Of a stretch of DNA of 64,000 bases, positions 34,896 through 43,291 are shown piece after piece. Within the stretch, counting starts at the first letter, position 1; every line of letters begins with the position of its first letter. The notes under the pieces are model-generated. The model made no database searches. It saw nothing but the letters and a program-made list of their open reading frames with translations, and was not told the DNA's origin. The stretch covers positions 4,216,001-4,280,000 of the forward strand of contig NZ_CBDFIX010000002.1 of assembly GCF_965248315.1 (NCBI RefSeq). Reading direction: 5' to 3'. The stretch is from Ulvibacterium sp965248315 (GTDB lineage Bacteria; Bacteroidota; Bacteroidia; Flavobacteriales; Flavobacteriaceae). The translations under genes were made by a program, and so were the position numbers.

Positions 34896-36523
34896 CTGGC
34901 ATTGGTTTGTCTTTTTTTATGCGTTAACGCGGCCTTTACAAAGCCCACAAAAAGTGGGTGTGGGTTGGCAACCGTACTTTTATATTCAGGGTGATACTGT
35001 ACACCTATGAACCAAGGATGATCGGCCAATTCCACAATTTCCACCAATCCCGTTTCTGCATTAATCCCAGAAGCAACAAGGCCGGCATCCTCTAGTTGTT
35101 CCTTATAACTGTTGTTGAACTCATAACGGTGACGATGTCTTTCGGAGATTTCGGTAGCTCCTTGGTAAATTTGCTCAACTAAACTACCCTCAAAGAGTGT
35201 ACAGTCCCAGGCTCCCAATCTCATGGTACCTCCTTTGTTTACAATGGTCTTCTGCTCCTCCATTAAATTAATTACCGGGTGAGTCGTGTATTCATCCATT
35301 TCCGTGGAATTGGCATTGGTAAGTCCTAAAACATTTCGGGCGTATTCGATTACGGCCATTTGCATTCCCAAGCAAATTCCCAAAAATGGAATACTATTTT
35401 CCCGAGCATACTGCACGGCCTTGATTTTGCCTTCAATTCCACGCTCACCAAAGCCCGGGGCCACAAGCAGGCCATGGAGGCCACGTAATTCTTTTTCCAG
35501 ATTTTTTTCCGACAGGTATTCCGAGTGAATGGATCTTACATTAACCCGCACCTCATTGGTGGCTCCCGCATGGATAAAGGACTCCAATATGGATTTGTAG
35601 GAATCCTGCAACTCTACGTATTTCCCAATAAGTCCTACCGTTATTTCATTTTGGGGGTTCTTGTGTCGTTCCAAAAACTCTCTCCATTGCCTCAAATCCG
35701 GTGCAGTACTATCCGTCAGGGCCAATTTTTGAAGAGCTACGGTATCCAAACCTTCCTCATGCATCAAGATTGGCACATCATAAATAGTGGAGGCGTCTAT
35801 GGATTGAATTACCGCCTCACGCTTTACATTACAAAATAAAGCCAGTTTATCCTTTATTTCATCGGAAATTTCATGTTCCGTCCTACAAACCAGAATATCC
35901 GCCTTAATCCCACTTTCCATCAATGTCTTTACGGAATGTTGGGTAGGCTTCGTCTTTAGTTCTCCGGCAGCAGAAAGATAAGGCACCAGGGTAAGATGGA
36001 TTACAATACCGTTATTGTCCCCTAACTCCCATAAGAGCTGTCTTACCGCTTCAATGTAGGGAAGGGATTCTATATCCCCAACAGTACCCCCTATTTCAGT
36101 AATGACGATGTCATATTCGCCACTTTTCCCAAGAATTTGTATGCGTTCCTTTATTTCATTGGTAATATGGGGCACTACTTGGACGGTCTTTCCCAAAAAT
36201 TCGCCCCTACGTTCTTTTTCTATGACACTTTGATAGATCCTTCCTGTAGTTACGTTATTTGCCTGTGAGGTTCGTACGTTCAAAAAACGTTCATAATGCC
36301 CAAGATCCAAATCGGTTTCAGCTCCATCATCGGTCACATAGCACTCACCATGTTCATAAGGATTCAAAGTTCCCGGATCTACATTAATATAAGGGTCAAG
36401 TTTTTGAATTGTGGTTTTATAACCGCGGGCTTGAAGCAATTTGGCCAATGAAGCCGCAATAATACCTTTTCCAAGTGATGAAGTTACTCCCCCCGTAACG
36501 AAGATGTATTTGGTATTGGACAT
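34886..36523 (-). CDS. pyrG: CTP synthase
   Basis: 545 residues. PyrG makes CTP from UTP, ATP and glutamine. The N-terminal synthetase domain opens with FVTGGVTSSLGKG (residues 8-20), which holds the P-loop, and continues with DPYINVDPGTLNPYEHGE and ITEIGGTVGDIES. The C-terminal glutamine amidotransferase domain starts near residue 290, with nucleophile Cys in GICLGMQ and the His/Glu pair in QYHPEYKS. All the motifs are intact. It is followed by yidC and preceded, 48 bp away, by a DUF3820 gene on the same strand. Confidence 0.98.
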   Translation of the reverse strand: MSNTKYIFVTGGVTSSLGKGIIAASLAKLLQARGYKTTIQKLDPYINVDPGTLNPYEHGECYVTDDGAETDLDLGHYERFLNVRTSQANNVTTGRIYQSVIEKERRGEFLGKTVQVVPHITNEIKERIQILGKSGEYDIVITEIGGTVGDIESLPYIEAVRQLLWELGDNNGIVIHLTLVPYLSAAGELKTKPTQHSVKTLMESGIKADILVCRTEHEISDEIKDKLALFCNVKREAVIQSIDASTIYDVPILMHEEGLDTVALQKLALTDSTAPDLRQWREFLERHKNPQNEITVGLIGKYVELQDSYKSILESFIHAGATNEVRVNVRSIHSEYLSEKNLEKELRGLHGLLVAPGFGERGIEGKIKAVQYARENSIPFLGICLGMQMAVIEYARNVLGLTNANSTEMDEYTTHPVINLMEEQKTIVNKGGTMRLGAWDCTLFEGSLVEQIYQGATEISERHRHRYEFNNSYKEQLEDAGLVASGINAETGLVEIVELADHPWFIGVQYHPEYKSTVANPHPLFVGFVKAALTHKKRQTNASLA

Positions 36524-36571
36524 GATGCATTCGTGATTACGGGATTCAAAGATACGAATTGCCCAAGGAAA

Positions 36572-36814
36572 TTACAGGGAATCCTTGGGAAAATCTTTTT
36601 GAACCTTACGGATCAACGGTTCTAGACCATTGATTTTTATTTCCAAAGTGGCTTGCAACAAATTGCCTAGTTTTCCTTTTGGGAAACCGTTGCGCTTAAA
36701 CCAAGCCAAATAGGGCTCGGGCAAATCGATCAAAAAGCTATCCTTATACTTTCCAAACGGCATTTTATAATGTGCCAGTTCCTTTAATTTTTCGCCTTCT
36801 GGAAATACGTCCAT
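36572..36814 (-). CDS. DUF3820-family small protein
   Basis: 80 residues from the ATG at 36814. YKMPFGKYKDSFLIDLPEPYLAWFKRNGFPKGKLG, split over residues 16-50, is the DUF3820 signature (a Gly-Lys-Tyr-x-Gly/Asp core and a YLAWF segment). The fold resembles a domain found in exonuclease-linked proteins but no function is known for the stand-alone form. An open frame continues upstream to 36952, yet that part is antisense to the Tat signal of the divergent gene and lacks family similarity, so the short start is preferred. It precedes pyrG on the same strand. Confidence 0.82.
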   Translation of the reverse strand: MDVFPEGEKLKELAHYKMPFGKYKDSFLIDLPEPYLAWFKRNGFPKGKLGNLLQATLEIKINGLEPLIRKVQKDFPKDSL

Positions 36815-36866
36815 GGATAAATTTAATTGTTCTATCTTTAAAACGGAACAAAAAAGAAAATTCATC

Positions 36867-37736
36867 ATGAAACGAAGAGCATTTATCGGAACCTCGGCGG
36901 TGGCATCCGTTGGAATGTTGGCCGGCAAAACAGGAAATGCCATGAAGCCCATAACACAAAAACCTCTAGAACTAAAGAAAAATATAAACCACAGCGCATG
37001 TTATTGGTGTTATAACTCCATTCCCCTGGAAACGTTTCTACAAGACTTAAAAGGTTTGGGCGTAAAGGCCATAGACCTTGTTGGCCCAGAAGATTGGCCC
37101 CTTCTGAAAAAACATGATATTCATGCATCCATGTGCTGGGGCGCTGGGATGGGAATAGAAAAAGGCTGGAACGATCCGCAATACCATAAGGAACTTATAG
37201 CGGATTATCTACAAATAATCCCCAAGGTGGCCGAAGCAGGGTATACCAACCTTATCTGTTTTAGCGGAAACCGAAATGGAATGGATGATGGTGTTGGGCT
37301 AAAAAACTGTGTTGCAGGACTCAAAAAAATAATGCCTTCGGCAGAAAAACACGGAGTGGTCATTCAAATGGAATTGCTGAACTCAAAGGTAGACCATAAG
37401 GATTACATGTGCGACCATACGGAGTGGGGCGCCGAATTATGCAAGCAGTTGGGATCCGAAAATTTTAAGCTCCTGTACGATATATACCACATGCAAATCA
37501 TGGAAGGGGATATTATACGTAATATTCAAGATTATCATCAATACATTGGGCATTATCATACCGGAGGAAATCCGGGACGGCACGAAATTGATGAAACCCA
37601 GGAGCTGTATTACCCGGCCATTATGAAGGCGATTTTAAAAACCGGTTATAAAGGCCATGTTGCCCAAGAGTTCGTTCCTTCCTGGGAAGACAAAATAGCC
37701 GCCTTAAAACAGGGAGTCACCATTTGTGACGTATAA
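36867..37736 (+). CDS. Tat-exported hydroxypyruvate isomerase-like TIM-barrel protein
   Basis: 289 residues from the ATG at 36867. The N-terminus has a twin-arginine signal (MKRRAFIGTSAVASVGMLAG). The rest is a sugar isomerase TIM barrel of the hydroxypyruvate isomerase type: MELLNSKVDHKDY with the first catalytic Glu, YDIYHMQIMEGD and HYHTGGNPGRHEIDE for the metal/substrate site, and HVAQEFVPSW with the second Glu. Tat-exported members of this family are common in Bacteroidota and may act on oxidised (keto) sugars in the periplasm. The start is 52 bp from the divergent DUF3820 start; a Met at 36813 is in frame but lies before the signal. Confidence 0.86.
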   Translation: MKRRAFIGTSAVASVGMLAGKTGNAMKPITQKPLELKKNINHSACYWCYNSIPLETFLQDLKGLGVKAIDLVGPEDWPLLKKHDIHASMCWGAGMGIEKGWNDPQYHKELIADYLQIIPKVAEAGYTNLICFSGNRNGMDDGVGLKNCVAGLKKIMPSAEKHGVVIQMELLNSKVDHKDYMCDHTEWGAELCKQLGSENFKLLYDIYHMQIMEGDIIRNIQDYHQYIGHYHTGGNPGRHEIDETQELYYPAIMKAILKTGYKGHVAQEFVPSWEDKIAALKQGVTICDV

Positions 37737-37776
37737 ATTTCTGGATTCCGCTATAATATAATAGCTATGAAATATC

Positions 37777-38328
37777 TTATTTCAAGGGTTGTAATTCCGT
37801 AGCGGAAAGCGCCTCACTAATTTTTTTGTTCCAAATTAGCTGTTGCTCAATATTTCTGGAAAAATTGGTCTGGTGGTCGTATTTGTTTTGAAATGCTGTG
37901 AGACTCTTTAGAGTTTCCCTATAAATTTTCCTTACCTCAGCCTTTACATTTCGAGTAAATGAAGTTTCATTTAATCTTCTCCGCATCTTTCTTGCGAACA
38001 ACTCGGAGATATCAAAGTGTAATTGCTCATGGCTTAACACTACAGAATCGCACATTTCCGGGCGATACCAGGATTTTTGTGGATAAAAGTCGGTATGTAC
38101 CTTGAAATTTACCTTCAAATTGTTGAGGGTTCCAGATGTGGAGAACTCGTAACTAATTCCACTGGCCGTAGTAGCAGCGGCCCATTCTGTTTTTAAAGGC
38201 TTGCCCTTAAAATCCTCCCAAGTCAATTTTCTATCCGCACTCCAAGGAATGGTTTCCTCCTCTTGGCAAAAAACAGTGCTTAGGCCAAGTAATAAAAATG
38301 AAAAAGAAAATAGCCTTAAAGTACCCAA
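37777..38328 (-). CDS. DUF922 secreted protein, putative zinc metallopeptidase
   Basis: 183 residues. A signal peptide (MGTLRLFSFSFLLLGLSTVFC) precedes WSADRKLTWEDFKGKP, the usual opening of DUF922 proteins. HEQLHFD (His100, Glu101, His104) is the predicted zinc-binding motif with the acid catalyst; the family is classed as secreted Zn-dependent protease on this basis. The start codon is TTG at 38328, since an in-frame stop lies 8 nt upstream and no ATG precedes the signal peptide. The gene overlaps the end of the OsmC gene by 13 bp and is the last of the guaA operon. Confidence 0.82.
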   Translation of the reverse strand: MGTLRLFSFSFLLLGLSTVFCQEEETIPWSADRKLTWEDFKGKPLKTEWAAATTASGISYEFSTSGTLNNLKVNFKVHTDFYPQKSWYRPEMCDSVVLSHEQLHFDISELFARKMRRRLNETSFTRNVKAEVRKIYRETLKSLTAFQNKYDHQTNFSRNIEQQLIWNKKISEALSATELQPLK

Positions 38329-38720
38329 TGAAAATCAATTTCTTTTTTAATGTCGGCGTGCAAACTATAAAGGACCGGACAAGTTCTGGCCGTATTTTCC
38401 AATATTTTACGATTTTTCCCGGATACATGGGAGGGTAGGTCTAACTTGACTTCAATCTTTGAAATCCGTCTGGGATCGGAGGCCATATGCTTGGTAATTT
38501 CCGCGGATGAATCGGTCAAGTCCACTTCCAACCTATTGGCCTTTATTCCCATTACAGTAAGCATACAACTCGCCAAGGCCGTAGCAACGGTATCCGTGGG
38601 AGAAAAGGCTTTTCCCTTACCGTTGTTGTCCAAAGGGGCATCAGTAATAAAAGTATTGCCTGAACGGACATGCTCGCATTCGGTACGCAACTCACCAGTA
38701 TAAATCACTTTTGATGTCAT
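38316..38720 (-). CDS. OsmC/Ohr-family protein
   Basis: 134 residues. Two reactive Cys are placed as in OsmC: one in ALASCMLTVMG near residue 53, the other in ARTCPVLYSL near 115. OsmC-type proteins reduce organic hydroperoxides with these thiols, drawing reductant from lipoylated or low-molecular-weight thiol systems. The presence of bshC in this window suggests bacillithiol as one possible partner. The start codon overlaps the stop of the LysM gene in ATGA (38717-38720), so the two genes are translationally coupled. Confidence 0.9.
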   Translation of the reverse strand: MTSKVIYTGELRTECEHVRSGNTFITDAPLDNNGKGKAFSPTDTVATALASCMLTVMGIKANRLEVDLTDSSAEITKHMASDPRRISKIEVKLDLPSHVSGKNRKILENTARTCPVLYSLHADIKKEIDFHWVL

Positions 38721-40921
38721 GGGTTTTCTTTTACTTCCTTGATGCGCAAATTATCATACGTCATAATATATGAAGCTTGGTTGAAGTAGCCCGTGGCAAA
38801 ATCCTTCTCATAATCAAATGTGTTTCCGGTATATTCGGTCTTTCCAATAAGTTTGGAAGCTTCCATTAAATTGTTCTTATAGGCCAATTTTAAAAGCAGG
38901 TCGTACGTAATATCAAAACCGCGCACGGCATATCGATCCGGGGTATCCCCAAAACGTTTTCGATATCGCTTAACGAATTTATCATTAGCCACTTCCCGAT
39001 ACACTGAAGGATAGGTGAATCTTAAGTTGGATAAATGTGAGCTGGAAATAACATCGTTATCAAATGCTCTATTCTTATTGGTTGTAAACATTCTCACTTT
39101 TAGTTTTTCCGTACTATTTTCAACATCCAATAAAGCGCCATTGAAGGAATTTAAAATAGATACTACACTGGAAATCAACTTAAAATTACCCGTTTCCACA
39201 AAAACCCAATTTTCGACCTCCTCGGACAGCATGGTAGCCAGTTTTTCCCGATTTATGCCTATGTTTTTTTCCTCTTCTTTGACTTCCAAGACCTTTGCCA
39301 TAGGAAATTTAGCCAAAATGGAATCTTTTACTGCCCCGTTCTTTTGATCGGCGATAACCACAACATTCTGGCCCGTAAGACTGTCCGTAACATATTGAAG
39401 CATACGCTTTCTCAAAATATCATCGGAAGTGTATGAAAAAAACACATTGTTTAAACTTATATCACTTTTAACCGGGACGGGGGCAATTACAGGTATACCG
39501 TGAACGGAGGTACGTACGGCCACTTCTTTTAAGGATTGTTCGTCCAAGGGACCTAAAACGGCATCAACATCCAGCAGGTTCTCCCGAAAAAGCACTTCTT
39601 TGGTTCTGTTGAGGCTTAATTGATTGTCATACGTTCTTACATACACCGAAATCCCGAGTTCAGCTATGGAATCCAAAGCTACAAGTGCCCCGGAATAAAG
39701 CCCTAGGCTGTATTTAATATCATTACGATTTTCAATGTTGTTCTCTACACTTTCCTTGTCCCTTAGATTTAAGCGATCCAGACGAAACGGCAAAAGAAAC
39801 AATAGTTTAGGTCTATTGGCCGGGTCAATGCTATCCAAAAGGTTAATCTTATCCAATACCAGTGCGTTTCTAACTTCAAAATCACCTTTCTGGTCCATAG
39901 GAAGTTTAAGTACCATCCCTGCCTTGAGGCCTTCCTTAAGGTCCGGATTTAAAAGCAGTAGGTCTTCATATGAAATTCCCAACTTCCGGGTCAGGGAAAA
40001 AACGGTCTGCTTTGGCTTTACCTCATAGAAAATATAGTTCTCCGTGTTAATGGCATCTGGGTCTAACTTTTTTTCGGGAAGGCGTATGATCATCCCTTCC
40101 TTTAATCCTCCACGTTCGGCAATTTCCGGATTCAACCGTACAATTTCATCGGACTTCACTCCAAATTCCTTTTCCAAACGATAAAAATTCATTTTTGGAG
40201 GTACCGTATATGAGATATATAATTGCGTTTCTTGATTTTCAACCGTACTACCCGGCATTTTGGGCAAACGGAGCTCCTGTCCTTCCCTTAAGTAATCCGT
40301 AATCTTGGAAAGATCGGGGTTGAGCACCAACATGCTATCGATGGTAATCCCATATTTGTGGGCAATACTCCAACGGGTTTCCTTGGGGGTTACGGTGTAA
40401 ATCTCGAAATCGGCTTCCAAAATGGAATCTCGCTCCGTTCTTCCCCTTTGCTCCGGATACTTTGGGATTCTTAGAATCATTTTTTTCCGCAACTGGCTCG
40501 AATATAGTTCCCTATTGTATCGTTTTATATCTTCCTCGGTAATATTGTACCGCTTCGCAATACCATATAAGGTTTCCTTTTTTCGCACCTTATGTCGCCC
40601 AAATCCTGATGGTTCTATTTGTTCTTGGGGTTCTTCCTCGGGAAACAATTTTTTCTTGCCGGCGGCTGGTGCGGATGCATCTTGGCCTGCCGCCAAACCT
40701 GATGGAATTACCAAAATAGTATTGGGGGACAACTCATCATTCTGTTTTAGCTCCTTGTTGAACTTAAGAATGTTGTAGGGGGTAACTCGATATTGCTTGG
40801 CAATACTCTCCAAGGTCTCGCCCTCCTTCACGGCGTGGGTTACAAATTGTTGTGCGAAAGCTATATGGCCCATAAAGACCAATAGTAAAACCAGGATAGT
40901 GTTCTTAAAAAATCGGTTCAT
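38717..40921 (-). CDS. Secreted protein with five LysM repeats fused to a periplasmic-binding (PBP1) domain
   Basis: 734 residues. The signal peptide (MNRFFKNTILVLLLVFMGHIAFA) is followed by five LysM units beginning near residues 30, 110, 175, 234 and 302. Each has the Gly/Lys-x-x-Thr-hydrophobic start and an LxxNP end (LVLNPDLSKI, RLNPEIAE, LLLNPDLKEG). From about 365 to 734 the chain resembles type 1 periplasmic-binding proteins of amino-acid ABC transporters (LGLYSGALVALDSIAELGISV, AVLGPLDEQSL, PVIAPVPV). LysM anchors the protein to peptidoglycan, so it may sense or scavenge a small ligand at the wall. The start lies 2 bp after the guaA stop. No ABC permease is nearby. Confidence 0.88.
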   Translation of the reverse strand: MNRFFKNTILVLLLVFMGHIAFAQQFVTHAVKEGETLESIAKQYRVTPYNILKFNKELKQNDELSPNTILVIPSGLAAGQDASAPAAGKKKLFPEEEPQEQIEPSGFGRHKVRKKETLYGIAKRYNITEEDIKRYNRELYSSQLRKKMILRIPKYPEQRGRTERDSILEADFEIYTVTPKETRWSIAHKYGITIDSMLVLNPDLSKITDYLREGQELRLPKMPGSTVENQETQLYISYTVPPKMNFYRLEKEFGVKSDEIVRLNPEIAERGGLKEGMIIRLPEKKLDPDAINTENYIFYEVKPKQTVFSLTRKLGISYEDLLLLNPDLKEGLKAGMVLKLPMDQKGDFEVRNALVLDKINLLDSIDPANRPKLLFLLPFRLDRLNLRDKESVENNIENRNDIKYSLGLYSGALVALDSIAELGISVYVRTYDNQLSLNRTKEVLFRENLLDVDAVLGPLDEQSLKEVAVRTSVHGIPVIAPVPVKSDISLNNVFFSYTSDDILRKRMLQYVTDSLTGQNVVVIADQKNGAVKDSILAKFPMAKVLEVKEEEKNIGINREKLATMLSEEVENWVFVETGNFKLISSVVSILNSFNGALLDVENSTEKLKVRMFTTNKNRAFDNDVISSSHLSNLRFTYPSVYREVANDKFVKRYRKRFGDTPDRYAVRGFDITYDLLLKLAYKNNLMEASKLIGKTEYTGNTFDYEKDFATGYFNQASYIMTYDNLRIKEVKENP

Positions 40922-40922
40922 T

Positions 40923-42455
40923 CTATTCCCATTCTATGGTTGCCGGGGGCTTGGAACTAATATCATATACTACTCTATTAACGCCAGGAACCTTATTTAT
41001 TATTTCATTGGAGGTTTTTTGCAAAAATTCATAGGGCAGATTAACCCAATCCGCGGTCATACCGTCGGTACTTTCTACAGCCCGTAAAGCTACACATTTT
41101 TCATATGTACGTTCATCTCCCATAACCCCTACACTATTTACGGGTAAAAGCATGGCTCCGGCCTGCCAAACCTTGTCATAAAGACCCCATTCCCGTAATC
41201 CATCGATAAAAATGGCATCAACTTCCTGTAAAATGGCCACTTTTTCACGGGTAATGTCTCCCAAAATTCGAATGGCCAATCCCGGTCCAGGAAAAGGATG
41301 CCTTCCCAAACGTTCATCCGCAATTCCCAGACTGGCCCCTACCCTGCGTACTTCATCTTTAAACAACATCTTCAAGGGTTCTACGACTTTCAATTTCATA
41401 AAATCCGGTAATCCACCCACATTATGATGACTTTTTATGGTTGCCGACGGGCCTCCAGTGGCCGAAACGGATTCGATGACGTCCGGGTAAATTGTTCCTT
41501 GTCCTAACCACTGTGCGTCTTCTACCAAATGCGACTCATCATCAAATACTTCGATAAATACCCTACCGATAATCTTTCGCTTTCGCTCAGGGTCATCCTC
41601 CCCTGCCAAGGCATCCAAAAAGCGTGCCGAAGCGTCTACACCCTTTACATTTAGACCCATGCCCTTATATTGTTCAAGGACGTCGGTAAACTCATTTTTA
41701 CGTAAGAGTCCGTTATTCACAAAAATGCAGTGCAAGTTTTCACCTATAGCTTTATGTAACAAAACGGCGGCTACTGTAGAATCCACACCTCCGGACAGGC
41801 CAAGGATAACTTTCTCGTTCCCTATTTTTTCCCGAAGCTCGTTCACTGTAGTTTCTGCAAAAGCATCCGGGGTCCAGGTCTGCTTGAGCCCGGCTATATG
41901 AACCAAAAAATTCTCCAAAACTTGCTTCCCTTGGATCGTGTGATATACCTCTGGATGAAATTGGATACCAAAGGTTTGCTCTCCTTCTATCCGATACGCT
42001 GCATTTTCAACATCCCTGGTGCTGGCAAGGCGAATAGCAGATGAAGGTAATTCCTTAATGGTATCGCTATGACTCATCCAAACCTGGGAGCTTTCCGATA
42101 TCTCGTAAAAAAAAGGCTCATCGTTTTTAATCGTAGTCAGGCGGGCCCGGCCATATTCCCTAGTATTGGAGGGTGCCACATTCCCACCATGAAAATGGGC
42201 CAAATATTGGGCTCCATAGCAAATGGCCAAAATGGGTTTTTTTCCCTTTATTTTGGATAGATCGGGATGCGGAGCATCTTCGGCCCTTACCGAAAAGGGC
42301 GATCCGGAAAGGATAACCGCTCCATATTCGGAAAGGTCATCGGGAAGTTTATTGTAGGGTTTAATTTCACAGAAAATATTCAACTCTCGTACGCGTCTTG
42401 CAATCAATTGGGTATACTGGGAGCCAAAGTCAAGGATAAGGACGTTGTTTTGCAT
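40923..42455 (-). CDS. guaA: GMP synthase (glutamine-hydrolysing)
   Basis: 510 residues from the ATG at 42455. GuaA aminates XMP to GMP. The N-terminal amidotransferase has nucleophile Cys in ILAICYGAQYLA and the His/Glu pair in QFHPEVYH. The ATP pyrophosphatase domain has the P-loop LSGGVDST near residue 216, and the C-terminal dimerisation domain ends in KPPATIEWE. It leads an operon with the LysM-PBP1, OsmC and DUF922 genes, an order recurrent in this phylum but without an obvious metabolic reason. Confidence 0.98.
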   Translation of the reverse strand: MQNNVLILDFGSQYTQLIARRVRELNIFCEIKPYNKLPDDLSEYGAVILSGSPFSVRAEDAPHPDLSKIKGKKPILAICYGAQYLAHFHGGNVAPSNTREYGRARLTTIKNDEPFFYEISESSQVWMSHSDTIKELPSSAIRLASTRDVENAAYRIEGEQTFGIQFHPEVYHTIQGKQVLENFLVHIAGLKQTWTPDAFAETTVNELREKIGNEKVILGLSGGVDSTVAAVLLHKAIGENLHCIFVNNGLLRKNEFTDVLEQYKGMGLNVKGVDASARFLDALAGEDDPERKRKIIGRVFIEVFDDESHLVEDAQWLGQGTIYPDVIESVSATGGPSATIKSHHNVGGLPDFMKLKVVEPLKMLFKDEVRRVGASLGIADERLGRHPFPGPGLAIRILGDITREKVAILQEVDAIFIDGLREWGLYDKVWQAGAMLLPVNSVGVMGDERTYEKCVALRAVESTDGMTADWVNLPYEFLQKTSNEIINKVPGVNRVVYDISSKPPATIEWE

Positions 42456-42532
42456 GGGCAAAAATAAGAATTTGCCCTATTTGGAAAAGTATCTTTTCGG
42501 TATATTTATCAAATACTTTACACAACACCATT

Positions 42533-43258
42533 ATGAAACATATTACTGCAATTATCTTTGGTATTGCCATAGTCCTTGCCGCCTTTTTTTTGGGCAATGC
42601 CTATGTAGAGCGGGCAAATCCGCCGCAAGTCATTTCCGTAACGGGCCTGGGCAATGAAAATTTTACTTCGGACCTTATTGTTTGGGAAGGTCGCTTTTCC
42701 TCTTTCAATACGGTGCTCACCTCAGCTTTTGAGCAACTGAACAAGCAAAAGGAAATCGTAAAAGAGTATTTGACATCCAAGGGAATCAATGCTGACAATA
42801 TCATATTTAACTCGGTACAGACTATTGAGCAACGGGACAACAAATATGAAAATGGCAATTTTGTCGGTAGTACATTTAGAGGCTATGAACTGATTCAATC
42901 CGTACAGATCGAGTCGACCGATGTATCCATGATAGAGGAAGTTTCCCGAGAAATCACCGAACTTTTAAACAAAGGCGTTCAATTCAATTCTTCGCCACCG
43001 CGATACTATTATACCAAACTGGCCGATTTAAAGATAGAAATGATTTCAAAAGCCACCGAGGATGCGCGAATCCGCGCTGAGAAAATCGCCGAAAACGCAG
43101 GAGGGCGTTTGGGTGATCTGATTTCAGCCCGTATGGGTGTTTTTCAAATAACCGGGCAGAACTCCGGGGAAGATTACAGTTGGGGCGGGGCCTACAATAC
43201 TTCCTCCAAAAATAAGACCGCCTCCATTACAATGCGACTGGAATACAATGTGGATTAA
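42533..43258 (+). CDS. SIMPL-domain protein, membrane-anchored
   Basis: 241 residues. One N-terminal span (about 4-22, ITAIIFGIAIVLAAFFLG) anchors or exports it. The SIMPL/DUF541 domain opens with VISVTGLGNENFTSDLIVW, runs through KGINADNIIFNSVQT and ends with the KATEDARIRAEKIAENAGGRLGDLIS block around residues 172-198. Family members form homo-oligomeric rings, and some protect against oxidative or interferon-like stress, but none is biochemically settled. The 77 bp between it and the divergent guaA gene must hold both promoters. Confidence 0.85.
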   Translation: MKHITAIIFGIAIVLAAFFLGNAYVERANPPQVISVTGLGNENFTSDLIVWEGRFSSFNTVLTSAFEQLNKQKEIVKEYLTSKGINADNIIFNSVQTIEQRDNKYENGNFVGSTFRGYELIQSVQIESTDVSMIEEVSREITELLNKGVQFNSSPPRYYYTKLADLKIEMISKATEDARIRAEKIAENAGGRLGDLISARMGVFQITGQNSGEDYSWGGAYNTSSKNKTASITMRLEYNVD

Positions 43259-43291
43259 ATTAGATTAAACAACTAACTCAAACTTATAATT

